Shown: positions 6,320-13,707, numbered from the stretch's first letter. The stretch is 14,014 bases of DNA from Thermomicrobiaceae bacterium (GCA_025966355.1 JAICWZ010000009.1:1-14014); one strand, 5' to 3'. The notes: generated by a model not told the origin, from the letters alone. Numbers and translations: made by a program.

Positions 6320-7264
6320 ATGGATGCAATCGATCAATCACATGCCAAAGACGCTCCACGTGAGGCTTCTGACAGCGCGGGTGGTTCAATCCTAGCCGGG
6401 GTTGCCGCCCGCAGGCACCGTACGCTCTGGGCTGATGCGTTCGGCCGGATGGTCAAAAATAAGCTCGCGCTCGGCGGGTTGATCATGGTCGTCCTGATCT
6501 CACTCTTGGCGATCTTCGCCTCGGTCATCGCACCGTATCCGTATGCGAAGCCGGACTTCGTGGCGATCAACGCACCGCTCGGGACATCGGGACACATTCT
6601 CGGTACCGATGAGCTTGGACGCGATTTCCTGAGCCGAATGATCTTCGGCGCGCAGGTCTCGATTCTGGTTGGTATTGGCTCGCAGTTCATCGTCCTCTTG
6701 ATCGGTGTGCCAATCGGTGCCATCGCCGGGTATGCCGCGGGCAAGACTGACACGATCCTGATGCGCTTTGTAGACGTCGCCTACGCGTTCCCACAGCTCC
6801 TCTTCGTCATTCTCATCATGTCGTGGCGCGGTCCGGGCTTGACCAACATCTTTATCGCGATTGGCGTGACCGGCTGGGTGACGTTGGCCCGTCTGACGCG
6901 CGCTGATTTCCTCACAATGCGTGAGCGGGACTTCGTGCTGGCGGCGCGTGCCGCCGGTGCCGGTCCGTGGCGGCTGATGTCGAAACATATGCTCCCGAAC
7001 GCGCTGACCTCGATTATCGTCACGATCACGTTCGGCGTACCGCAGGCGATCTTCACCGAAGCGAGCCTGAGCTTTATCGGCGTCGGTGTCAGCCCGCCGC
7101 GTCCCAGCTGGGGGCAGATGGTCGGCCAGTATTTCACTTACTTGCAGGCGCACTGGTACCTGGCTGTGTTTCCGGCCATCGCGATCGCGGTTGTCATGCT
7201 CGCCTTTACCTTCTTCGGCGACGGTTTGCGCGACGCGCTCGACCCGCGCATGCAACGGACGTAG
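6320..7264 (+). CDS. ABC transporter permease, DppC/OppC type
   Basis: The 314-residue partner permease. A cytosolic N-terminal stretch of about 45 residues precedes the first helix (LALGGLIMVVLISLLAIFAS); then comes the family segment PLGTSGHILGTDELGRDFLSR with its adjacent FGAQVSILVG. The EAA loop is RERDFVLAARAAGAG (201-215) and the HMLPNAL segment follows. The near-C-terminal ASLSFIGVGV and PSWGQMV motifs are typical of DppC/OppC and GsiD proteins. The ATG at 6320 follows AGGGGG by 7 bases. It forms the transmembrane channel with the upstream permease. A 121-base gap separates it from the binding-protein gene; no strong terminator is seen there, so readthrough is expected. Confidence 0.94.
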   Translation: MDAIDQSHAKDAPREASDSAGGSILAGVAARRHRTLWADAFGRMVKNKLALGGLIMVVLISLLAIFASVIAPYPYAKPDFVAINAPLGTSGHILGTDELGRDFLSRMIFGAQVSILVGIGSQFIVLLIGVPIGAIAGYAAGKTDTILMRFVDVAYAFPQLLFVILIMSWRGPGLTNIFIAIGVTGWVTLARLTRADFLTMRERDFVLAARAAGAGPWRLMSKHMLPNALTSIIVTITFGVPQAIFTEASLSFIGVGVSPPRPSWGQMVGQYFTYLQAHWYLAVFPAIAIAVVMLAFTFFGDGLRDALDPRMQRT

Positions 7265-7385
7265 GCGCGTCATCTGAGCTTGTCACGGCGGAATCCCGCG
7301 AGGGGAGGTGGCGGAGTCAGCAGTAGGTCGTCTTATGTCAGCGGACGTTGGTCGCACGATTGGTGCGGCATGTGGAGGAGATTGC

Positions 7386-9293
7386 ATGGACAGTCACAAA
7401 TGGTGGGAAGACTCTGAGCAACTGCGTTTGCTCAACACACGACTCACCGCGATTGGTGTCAGTCGTCGTGAGTTCTTGAAAGTCGTCGGTGCGGCTGGAG
7501 GAGCGTCTGCCGTCGCGCTGGCATTGGCCGCATGCGGTAGCAGCAGCAAGAACACGCCAACCACCGCCAGCAGTGCTTCGACAACGACATCGGCGCCGAC
7601 GACGTCTTCGGGTTCGTCCGGCGGCGCGACACCGGCCGCCACGACCAGCACTTCGAGTAGTGCCACACCGGCGGCTTCGTCGGCCGCGACTGCAGCGTCC
7701 TCGGCTGCTGCCACGACCGCAGACCTGGCTGCCGATCAGACGTTCACCATGAACAACACGTACGAGCCGAGCAGCTTCGACTTCAACAAGGACCTCTATT
7801 GCAACGGCGACTCGTCGGTCTGGGGTCTGCTCGGGCAGTTCGACCCGAATATGACCGCCCAGCCTGACATCGCCGAAAAGTGGGATGCCAACTCCGACGC
7901 GTCGGAGTGGACCTTCCACATCCGCGACTCGAAGTGGAGCAACGGCGAACCGGTGACAGCCGGCGACTTCGAGTACTCGTTCAAGCGTCAGCTTGATCCG
8001 AAGACGGCTGCCCCCTACGCCGGCTTCCTGTACGACATTAAGAATGCACAGGCCTTCAATACCGGCAAGGACGCCAGCGGCAAGGACGTCAGCGTCACCA
8101 TCGACGACGTTGGCGTTAAAGCGACCGACGACAAGACCCTCGTTGTGACGCTCGAGGGCCCTCGCGGCTATTTCCCGGTGCTCGCGACGTATACGGCGGC
8201 AGCACCGTCCTACAAGCCAGCGGTCGAGAAGTTCGCTGACAAGTGGACCGAAGCCGAGAACATCGTCTGCAACGGTCCCTTCAAGCTCACCGAGTGGAAG
8301 CACAACGAGAGCTACACGCTGGAGAAGAACGACGGCTACTACAACGCCGCGAAGGTCACATTGACCAAGACGGTGCACCCGATCATCGCCGACACCGCTG
8401 AGTTCACGGCGTATCAGAACAGCGAACTCGACATGTCGCTGCACGGCTCGCTCGGCAACCTGTCCAAGGTCCAGAGTGATGCCAAGCTGAGCAAGGAGTA
8501 CTTCAAGTACAACCTGTTCGGTACCTGGTATCTCGAGCCGAACGTCACAATGAAGCCGTTCGATGTCAAAGAAGTCCGCCTGGCGATGGCGCACGCTATC
8601 GACCGCGACACGATCGTCAAGAACGTCATGAAGGGTCTGGGGACCGTCGCCTATACGATGACCCCTCCGGGCATGCCGGGCTTCGACTCGAATACCTACG
8701 ACGATTTCACCAAGTACGATCCCGACAAGGCGATGTCGCTCTTGAAGGGAACCCCGTACGAGGGCGGCAAGAACTGGCCGGCGATCGAAATGATCCAGCG
8801 CAACAACGAGGGCGACGCGCCGACGGCCGCCGGCGATGCGCTGATCGCCATGCTCAAAGAGAACCTGAAGATGGACATCAAGCACACGCTTGGTGACCCG
8901 AAGGATGTCTACAACCGGCAGTACGAGAACAAGAACCAGTTGATCTGGTGGCGCTGGTATATCGACTATCCAGATCCGAACAACACGATGTACCTCGTCT
9001 GGTACTCGAAGTTCCCGTCCGGCGAGCGTAACTCGTTCTCGAACGATCAGCTGGACAGCCTGATGACGCAGGCGCAAGGTATCGCGGATCAGGGAAAACG
9101 TGACCAGCTTTACCAGCAGGCGCAGCAGGTCATTATCGAGAATGGCGCCGGCATCTTCATCTACAACCCGTGGAATTACGGGTTGAAGAAACCGTGGGTG
9201 CTCGATGTGCCGAAGGACAAAGACGGCAACACCGTACCCGACTGGAACGTTTTTGTGCGTATGACCGACAGTATCAAGATCGGCAAGCACTAA
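7386..9293 (+). CDS. ABC transporter solute-binding protein, family 5 (Tat-exported lipoprotein)
   Basis: A 635-residue extracytoplasmic receptor of the peptide/nickel/dipeptide binding family (SBP_bac_5) that delivers solute to the two upstream permeases. The N-terminus carries a canonical twin-arginine motif, SRREFLK (26-32), a hydrophobic core, and a lipobox LAAC ending at C50, so folded export by Tat and lipid anchoring are predicted. Residues 51 to about 113 are an Ser/Thr/Ala/Pro/Gly linker. The folded domain starts near 118 and shows AEKWDANSDASEWTFHIR, WSNGEPVTAGDFEYSFKR, CNGPFKLTEWKHNESY, DVKEVRLAMAHAIDRDTI and WYIDYPDPNN. Apart from C50 the only cysteines are C139 and C295, each followed by NG. 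The ATG at 7386 is chosen because GGAGGAG lies 5 bases upstream; a GTG at 7308 has its AGGGGAG directly abutting. The solute is unknown. Confidence 0.95.
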   Translation: MDSHKWWEDSEQLRLLNTRLTAIGVSRREFLKVVGAAGGASAVALALAACGSSSKNTPTTASSASTTTSAPTTSSGSSGGATPAATTSTSSSATPAASSAATAASSAAATTADLAADQTFTMNNTYEPSSFDFNKDLYCNGDSSVWGLLGQFDPNMTAQPDIAEKWDANSDASEWTFHIRDSKWSNGEPVTAGDFEYSFKRQLDPKTAAPYAGFLYDIKNAQAFNTGKDASGKDVSVTIDDVGVKATDDKTLVVTLEGPRGYFPVLATYTAAAPSYKPAVEKFADKWTEAENIVCNGPFKLTEWKHNESYTLEKNDGYYNAAKVTLTKTVHPIIADTAEFTAYQNSELDMSLHGSLGNLSKVQSDAKLSKEYFKYNLFGTWYLEPNVTMKPFDVKEVRLAMAHAIDRDTIVKNVMKGLGTVAYTMTPPGMPGFDSNTYDDFTKYDPDKAMSLLKGTPYEGGKNWPAIEMIQRNNEGDAPTAAGDALIAMLKENLKMDIKHTLGDPKDVYNRQYENKNQLIWWRWYIDYPDPNNTMYLVWYSKFPSGERNSFSNDQLDSLMTQAQGIADQGKRDQLYQQAQQVIIENGAGIFIYNPWNYGLKKPWVLDVPKDKDGNTVPDWNVFVRMTDSIKIGKH

Positions 9294-9324
9294 CGCAGCG
9301 GGCCGGACGCACCCGGTCCCTCTT

Positions 9325-9362
9325 CCCGGTCGATCACGATCACATGCTTGTGATCGACCGGG
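9325..9362. terminator. First hairpin after the ABC operon
   Basis: A perfect 13-bp inverted repeat (CCCGGTCGATCAC / GTGATCGACCGGG) with a 12-base loop, 31 bases after the binding-protein stop. GATCAC recurs in the loop, so a shifted pairing is possible. There is no T-run on either side. It may stabilise the 3' end of the operon mRNA or contribute to termination. Confidence 0.5.
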
Positions 9363-9387
9363 TTGAGCCGAGCAGATTACTTGTCTG

Positions 9388-9418
9388 AATGGGTAGTGCA
9401 GGGTGCGGCCTGCCCATT
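9388..9418 (+). repeat. Second hairpin, bulged stem
   Basis: AATGGG (9388-9393) and CAGG (9399-9402) pair with CCTG (9409-9412) and CCCATT (9413-9418), leaving a five-base bulge on the left. It is followed by ATTTTCC on the plus strand. It could be a weak terminator in tandem with its neighbours. Confidence 0.35.
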
Positions 9419-9434
9419 ATTTTCCTCCTCGTTG

Positions 9435-9477
9435 TCGGGCGAATGTATGGTAACAACCAGCATTTGCCCGATTTTTT
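9435..9477 (+). terminator. Canonical intrinsic terminator of the ABC operon
   Basis: TCGGGCGAATG (9435-9445) pairs with CATTTGCCCGA (9461-9471), 11 bp with one G-U, and TGGT/ACCA extends pairing inside the loop. Six T residues follow directly (9472-9477) on the plus strand only. It lies 25 bases before the end of the convergent sigma gene and would stop transcription from the transporter operon entering that gene's antisense strand. Confidence 0.8.
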
Positions 9478-9502
9478 GTGCGTGGTTTTCGGCGGCCGCC
9501 CG

Positions 9503-10090
9503 CTAGTCCGCGTCGGTCCAGGCTTCGGAGTCGGCCATGAAGTCGCTGAGACGGCGCAGCGCGGTGCGGACGCGCGTCTTGATCGTGCCGAGCGGAATAC
9601 CGAGGTGATCGGCCATCTCGCTTTGCGTCATTCCGGAAAAGTAGGCAAGCTCGATCACCTGGCGCTGGGCGTCGTTGAGTTGCTGCATGGCGACCCGGAC
9701 TTGTTGGGCCACCGATTGCGTCCAGACCTGCTCGCCCGGCTCCGGTTCAGGGTCGACGATGCGCTCCTCGAAGAGCGCGGCGGCCTCGTCGCTGCCGGGC
9801 GAGCGCTCGCGGGAACGCTTGCGGATGACGTCGATTGAGCGGTTGCGGGTAACGCGAAGAATCCAGGGGCCGAAGGCGCCGCGTGCCTCGATGTAGGTGA
9901 AGGGGCGTTGCCAGAAACCGAGGAAGACGTCCTGCACCACATCCTCGGCACCACGTGGATCGCGCAGCATATGGAAGGCGAGCGAGTAGACCGGGCGGCT
10001 GTAGCGATCATAGAGCGCGGCCATCGCCTGCTGATCGCGATCGTGTCGAATCTGCTCGATCAGTTCTTGATCGCTGCGGTCCGTTGCCAC
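9503..10090 (-). CDS. ECF-family RNA polymerase sigma factor
   Basis: A 195-residue group IV (extracytoplasmic function) sigma factor that redirects RNA polymerase to a small regulon. Region 2 covers about 22-92: ALYDRYSRPVYSLAFHML, then DPRGAEDVVQDVFLGFW (44-60), which binds the polymerase clamp and reads the -10, and GPWILRVTRNRSIDVIRKR. An acidic linker (93-128) leads to region 4 (about 130-181), with QRQVIELAYFSGMTQSEMA and the recognition helix in PLGTIKTRVRTALRRL for the -35. It starts with GTG at 10090, GAGGGG 5 bases upstream. ECF genes are usually followed by an anti-sigma gene; here the minus strand downstream contains only the hairpin region and the convergent binding-protein gene, so none is linked. 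The divergent neighbour is a sensor kinase. The subgroup is not assigned. Confidence 0.93.
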   Translation of the reverse strand: MATDRSDQELIEQIRHDRDQQAMAALYDRYSRPVYSLAFHMLRDPRGAEDVVQDVFLGFWQRPFTYIEARGAFGPWILRVTRNRSIDVIRKRSRERSPGSDEAAALFEERIVDPEPEPGEQVWTQSVAQQVRVAMQQLNDAQRQVIELAYFSGMTQSEMADHLGIPLGTIKTRVRTALRRLSDFMADSEAWTDAD

Positions 10091-10144
10091 GCTGGCCCCT
10101 CATCTGGATTTGAAGACAGCCGACTCGCTGGTGCCGTTCTGGCG

Positions 10145-10172
10145 AGCGTACCAGCGTTGGACGGTTGAACAA
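10145..10172 (-). promoter_or_regulatory. Weak promoter candidate for the sigma factor gene
   Basis: On the minus strand TTGTTC (10172-10167) and TACGCT (10150-10145) are 16 bases apart, and TGG before the -10 makes it an extended element. Matches to consensus are only moderate. It would give a leader of about 45-50 bases. No upstream match to an autoregulatory ECF-type promoter (GGAAC box with a GTC -10 at about 16 bases) was found. Confidence 0.25.
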
Positions 10173-10292
10173 ACGCTGCGCGGCGTCGTCCGCGAACGAA
10201 CGGAAGCGTGACTGCATGACGTGCGGCGCTGCCTCCGTATTCTTGCACAGATTGGCCGGGCCGCGCGGGTTATCGTTTGACGGCGCATAGGT

Positions 10293-10301
10293 TGATACAC
10301 T
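10293..10301 (+). promoter_or_regulatory. Extended -10 candidate for the histidine kinase gene
   Basis: TGA-TACACT is an extended -10. A good -35 hexamer, TTGACG (10277-10282), lies only 13 bases upstream, so the two are not ideally spaced. The start site expected near 10308 would leave a GTG at 10312 almost leaderless but gives ATG 10402 a leader of about 94 bases. Confidence 0.35.
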
Positions 10302-10401
10302 TTCCTGTGGAGTGTCGCGGGAACTCACGTTGTGCGCCGCGGGCGCGGCCGTCTTGTCGCCGTTCGCGCGACGCGAAGACCAGCGACGGGGGGCGTCCGA
10401 C

Positions 10402-12504
10402 ATGTCGCGCAGAGTATGCGAAGAATTAAGCGACGCGAACGATCGCACCGATCTCGCCGGTCGCCTGCGGGCAGCTATTCCGGCGGTGATCTCCGCGGTC
10501 ATGCCCGATTTTAAGGAGATCTCGGAGGCGTTTCGACGGCCACCGGAAGAGGTGATCGTCGGCATTGTCGAAGACTATATCGGCTCGCTGGCCGATTCGA
10601 TCGCCTGCAATTCCTTCGAGCCGATGGAAGCCTATCTCGAACGGGTCGACCCGCATTGGGCACCGAGCGGCCTCGGCGTCTCCCATGTCATGCATGGGCT
10701 CTTCCTCATTAATGACACCTGTTGGGATCTGGTGCGGCAGCCGTCCGACGATCCGCATCTCTTCGAGTGGTGGAGTCGCGAGGCGATGCGCATGGTGTCG
10801 GAAGGCTCGGTGTCGGCGATCAATCGCAAGCTGGCCGGCGAATTGGAGCGGCACCGCATAATCGAAGAGCGACTCGTGAGCCTGCAACGCGTCAGCGCGA
10901 CGGTGCTGAGCGAGGTCGATCTCGAAAGCATGCTGCAAACGATCGTCGATGAGGCGATGAAGTTGATCGGCGTCAGCGCCGCGGCGATCCGTTTGGTCGA
11001 CCGCGATTCGACGAACCTGCGCATTATCGCTTCGGCCGGTGAGGGCGATTCGGTGTTGTCGCGCGAGGCGATGCCGGTTCATGGCTCGCTGGCGGGCTAT
11101 TCATTCCGCAGTGGTGAGCCGGTGATCAGCAATCACATCAAGGAGGATACGCGGCTCTCCGATGACCTGCGCGCGACGAGCAAGCTGCGCTCGCTGCTGA
11201 TCGCACCGCTGATCGTTCGCGAAGCGGCGATTGGGGCGCTGCTCGTGAGCGATCGGCTGCGTGGACCGTTCACGCACGAGGATCAGCGCCTGCTCAGTCT
11301 CTTCGCCGATCAGGCGGCGATCGCCATCGAACATGCGCAGCTCTACCAGCAAGCGCAGCATCAGATCGCCGAACTGGCGGCGCTCCATCGCATTTCGAAC
11401 GTCATCTCGTCCAGTCTGGAGATCGAAGACGTCTTCATGGCGATCTATCACGAGATCCGCCAGGTGATGACGGCCGATGCCTTCCTGATCGGCCTGGCAC
11501 GACCGGATGGCCTGTTCGACATCGACTTCATCATCGATGGCGGCCAGCGCTTTGCCCCCCGGCACGCGTTCGATCTCAGCTCACCGATGGCGCGCGCGCG
11601 TCACGAGCGACGCGCGGTGATCATCTCGGATATTCACGCCGAAGGGGTGCCGCCGGTCCACACCGTCGGGCACCCGCAGACGCGCGTACGCAGCATCGTG
11701 ACGGCTCCACTCTTGAAGGGGAACGAGGTTGTCGGGCTGCTCAGCGCGCAGAGCTACAAGCCGGAGACCTACCAGGAGAGCGATGCCCAGCTGTTAATGA
11801 CGATCGCCAATCATGCGGTCGTTGCCGTGGAGCACGCACGGCTCTTCCGCCAGGCGCAGAGCCTGGCCGTCGCCGAAGAGCGGAACCGGCTGGCCCGCGA
11901 GATCCACGACACGCTTGCCCAGGGGTTGATCGCGACGATCCTCTATCTCGAACGGCTCGATCTGAAGGTCACCGACGCCGACGAGTCGACGCGCCAGCTG
12001 GTCGACCGGGCGCTCATGCTGACACGCGACAACCTCGAAGAGGCGCGTCGAAGTGTCCACGATCTCCGGGCGGCCCCGCTCGAAGGACGCACCTTGCTGG
12101 AGGCGCTCCATCATCTGGTCGATGACCTGCGCGAGGAGGGGCTGTTCAACGTCGATCTGCGCGCGCCGCTCTCGCTGCCGCTCTTCGCGGCGCTCGTGGA
12201 AACGGCGCTCTTCCGGATCGTACAAGAAGCGATCTCGAACTGTCGCAAGCACGCGGACTGTAGCGCGATCGTGGTCGATGTGAACCTCGACGACAGCAAC
12301 CTTTCGCTCTGTGTGACCGACAACGGCTGCGGCTTCGACGTCGACGAGGCACGCGAGCGGCCCGAGCGCTTCGGCCTCTCCTCGATGTTCGAGCGCGTCA
12401 CGCAGATCGGCGGCACGCTCGACATCGAGAGCGAGCCAGGTGAGGGGACGACGGTTTCGGTCAGTATCCCGCTCGAACGCGCCACCCACAGCGATCTTGC
12501 GTGA
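10402..12504 (+). CDS. Soluble sensor histidine kinase: helical N-domain, two GAF domains, HisKA_3, HATPase_c
   Basis: A 700-residue cytosolic sensor kinase of the NarL/LiaS (HisKA_3) class, which autophosphorylates and passes phosphate to a response regulator. No membrane segment is seen. The order is a mostly helical N-terminal domain (about 10-150) resembling RsbRD-type N-domains, GAF 1 (about 165-314) and GAF 2 (about 328-480), which bind small ligands or cofactors in this family. The H-box LAREIHDTLAQGL has phospho-acceptor H502. The ATP-binding domain has the N-box QEAISNCRKHA with N613, G1 DNGCGFD (640-646) and G2 FGLSSM plus GEGTT (657-684). The ATG at 10402 is preferred, with a G-rich ribosome site (GGGGGG) about 8 bases upstream. 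An in-frame GTG at 10312 would add 30 residues; its GGAG abuts the codon, so it is usable only if leaderless. No response regulator is adjacent, and the divergent neighbour is an ECF sigma gene. Confidence 0.9.
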   Translation: MSRRVCEELSDANDRTDLAGRLRAAIPAVISAVMPDFKEISEAFRRPPEEVIVGIVEDYIGSLADSIACNSFEPMEAYLERVDPHWAPSGLGVSHVMHGLFLINDTCWDLVRQPSDDPHLFEWWSREAMRMVSEGSVSAINRKLAGELERHRIIEERLVSLQRVSATVLSEVDLESMLQTIVDEAMKLIGVSAAAIRLVDRDSTNLRIIASAGEGDSVLSREAMPVHGSLAGYSFRSGEPVISNHIKEDTRLSDDLRATSKLRSLLIAPLIVREAAIGALLVSDRLRGPFTHEDQRLLSLFADQAAIAIEHAQLYQQAQHQIAELAALHRISNVISSSLEIEDVFMAIYHEIRQVMTADAFLIGLARPDGLFDIDFIIDGGQRFAPRHAFDLSSPMARARHERRAVIISDIHAEGVPPVHTVGHPQTRVRSIVTAPLLKGNEVVGLLSAQSYKPETYQESDAQLLMTIANHAVVAVEHARLFRQAQSLAVAEERNRLAREIHDTLAQGLIATILYLERLDLKVTDADESTRQLVDRALMLTRDNLEEARRSVHDLRAAPLEGRTLLEALHHLVDDLREEGLFNVDLRAPLSLPLFAALVETALFRIVQEAISNCRKHADCSAIVVDVNLDDSNLSLCVTDNGCGFDVDEARERPERFGLSSMFERVTQIGGTLDIESEPGEGTTVSVSIPLERATHSDLA

Positions 12505-12532
12505 CGTAACGTTCCACCCCTGAGCGATTCTG

Positions 12533-12538
12533 TACAAT
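12533..12538 (+). promoter_or_regulatory. -10 element for the carboxypeptidase gene
   Basis: TACAAT in the context CTGTACAAT, close to the CTGTATAAT of the reductase promoter. The start site expected near 12545 gives a leader of about 37 bases before GTG 12582 and makes the upstream GTG at 12549 unlikely. No -35 match is present at normal spacing. Confidence 0.5.
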
Positions 12539-12581
12539 TCCACGGTTTGTGGTCCGCGAGCGACGAGGGGTGAAGCGATCC

Positions 12582-13589
12582 GTGCAACAACAGAGCAGAA
12601 CCCGCTCGACGATTCTCGGCGTCGCGCTCCTCGTCATCAGTCTCATCGCCGCCGGCTGGACCTTCTCCCGTCTTCACACGCATTCCAATCTCCTCGGCTT
12701 CGGCGCAGGCGCGTCCGATGCGACCGTGACGGTCGATGCGTCGCATGCAACCCCGCTGCCAACCGCCGTCGCGACGCCCGATTACGCCGCGCTCAATCTG
12801 AGTGCGAAGTCGATTGAGCTGATCGACGCCGAAACCGGTGCCGTGCGTTTCGAACGCGATCCCGCGGCGCAACATGCGCCCGCCAGCACGGCCAAGATCG
12901 TGACCGCACTGACGGCGTTGCGTTCAGCGCGTCCGGAAGATGTGGTGACGATTCAGGACGCGGACGTCGTCGATCCGGCGCTCGAATCGAACATGGGCTT
13001 GAAGACCGGCGACACCGTCACGGTCCATGATCTGCTGGTCGGGCTCTTTCTCCCGTCCGGCAACGACGCGGCGAACGCGTTGGCGCGCTTCACCGGCGAG
13101 CGCCTGCCGGATGACGGGCAGCCGCCGGTGCAACGATTCATCGCCGAGATGAATGCCGAAGCGGCGCGCATCGGCATGACGCAGAGCCACTTTGTCAATC
13201 CTTCCGGCGATGACGCCGACGGTCAGGTTGTGACGGCGCACGATCTGGGTGTCGCGGCACGCGCGCTCCTCGCGGAACCGGCGCTGCGCCCGATCGTGGC
13301 GCTGCCGGCGGCCGAAGTGCGCGTCGGTGGCCCGGATGCGCGCGTTATCAGCCTGACGAACACCAACGAACTGGTATTGACCAACGGCGTCTACGGGGTG
13401 AAGACCGGCACGACCGACAAGGCCGGTCAATGCCTGATCGTCGCCTACCGTCAAGCGCACGAGAATCTGATCGCCGTCATCCTCGACAGCACCGATCGCT
13501 ACGCCGACGCCCGCGCCCTCCTCGATATCCCGGCCCCACCAGCGACGCCGGTTGCCACGCCAGTTTCGACAACGATCGCTGCACCGTAG
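12582..13589 (+). CDS. Serine-type D-Ala-D-Ala carboxypeptidase (peptidase S11, PBP5-like)
   Basis: A 335-residue exported penicillin-binding protein that trims the terminal D-Ala of peptidoglycan stem peptides. The N-terminus is a basic head (QQQSRTR) and a hydrophobic segment (about 10-27), an uncleaved anchor or signal peptide, followed by a Thr/Pro/Ala-rich linker to about 68. All three active-site motifs are present: STAK (S102 nucleophile, K105), SGN (159-161) and KTG (274-276). The beta-rich C-terminal PBP5 domain and the amphipathic membrane helix are absent; the protein ends in a Pro/Thr/Ala tail after LLDIPAPP. GTG 12582 is preferred because GAGGGGTGA ends 8 bases upstream and the promoter lies at 12533; in-frame GTGs at 12549 and 12570 are alternatives. 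It starts 77 bases after the kinase gene, probably as a separate transcript. Confidence 0.9.
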   Translation: MQQQSRTRSTILGVALLVISLIAAGWTFSRLHTHSNLLGFGAGASDATVTVDASHATPLPTAVATPDYAALNLSAKSIELIDAETGAVRFERDPAAQHAPASTAKIVTALTALRSARPEDVVTIQDADVVDPALESNMGLKTGDTVTVHDLLVGLFLPSGNDAANALARFTGERLPDDGQPPVQRFIAEMNAEAARIGMTQSHFVNPSGDDADGQVVTAHDLGVAARALLAEPALRPIVALPAAEVRVGGPDARVISLTNTNELVLTNGVYGVKTGTTDKAGQCLIVAYRQAHENLIAVILDSTDRYADARALLDIPAPPATPVATPVSTTIAAP

Positions 13590-13629
13590 ATCCCGGCGCA
13601 CCGATCGACTTGGTCGCCGCCCGTGCCCC

Positions 13630-13651
13630 GCCCGGCGCTAAACCGCCGGGC
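13630..13651 (+). terminator. GC-rich hairpin after the carboxypeptidase gene
   Basis: A perfect 8-bp stem, GCCCGGCG / CGCCGGGC, with a 6-base loop, 40 bases after the stop. No T-run follows (TGAGCG). The location suits termination, as with the hairpin at 736-767. The remaining 13652-13828 stretch shows no gene. Confidence 0.45.
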
Positions 13652-13707
13652 TGAGCGTCGGGAGCCACCGAAGCCAATCGATCACCATCACCGTTCTCGC
13701 GCTGCTG

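Noticed and set aside
7338..9290. Minus-strand open frame of 650 codons
   Set aside because: It mirrors the solute-binding protein gene. Its composition is Arg/Val/His-rich without domain patterns, and there is no ribosome site.
10277..10305. Classical two-box promoter for the kinase using TTGACG
   Set aside because: The only -10-like hexamers lie 11-13 bases from TTGACG, and the sequence 17-18 bases away (CTTTCC/TTTCCT) does not match; only the extended -10 is kept.
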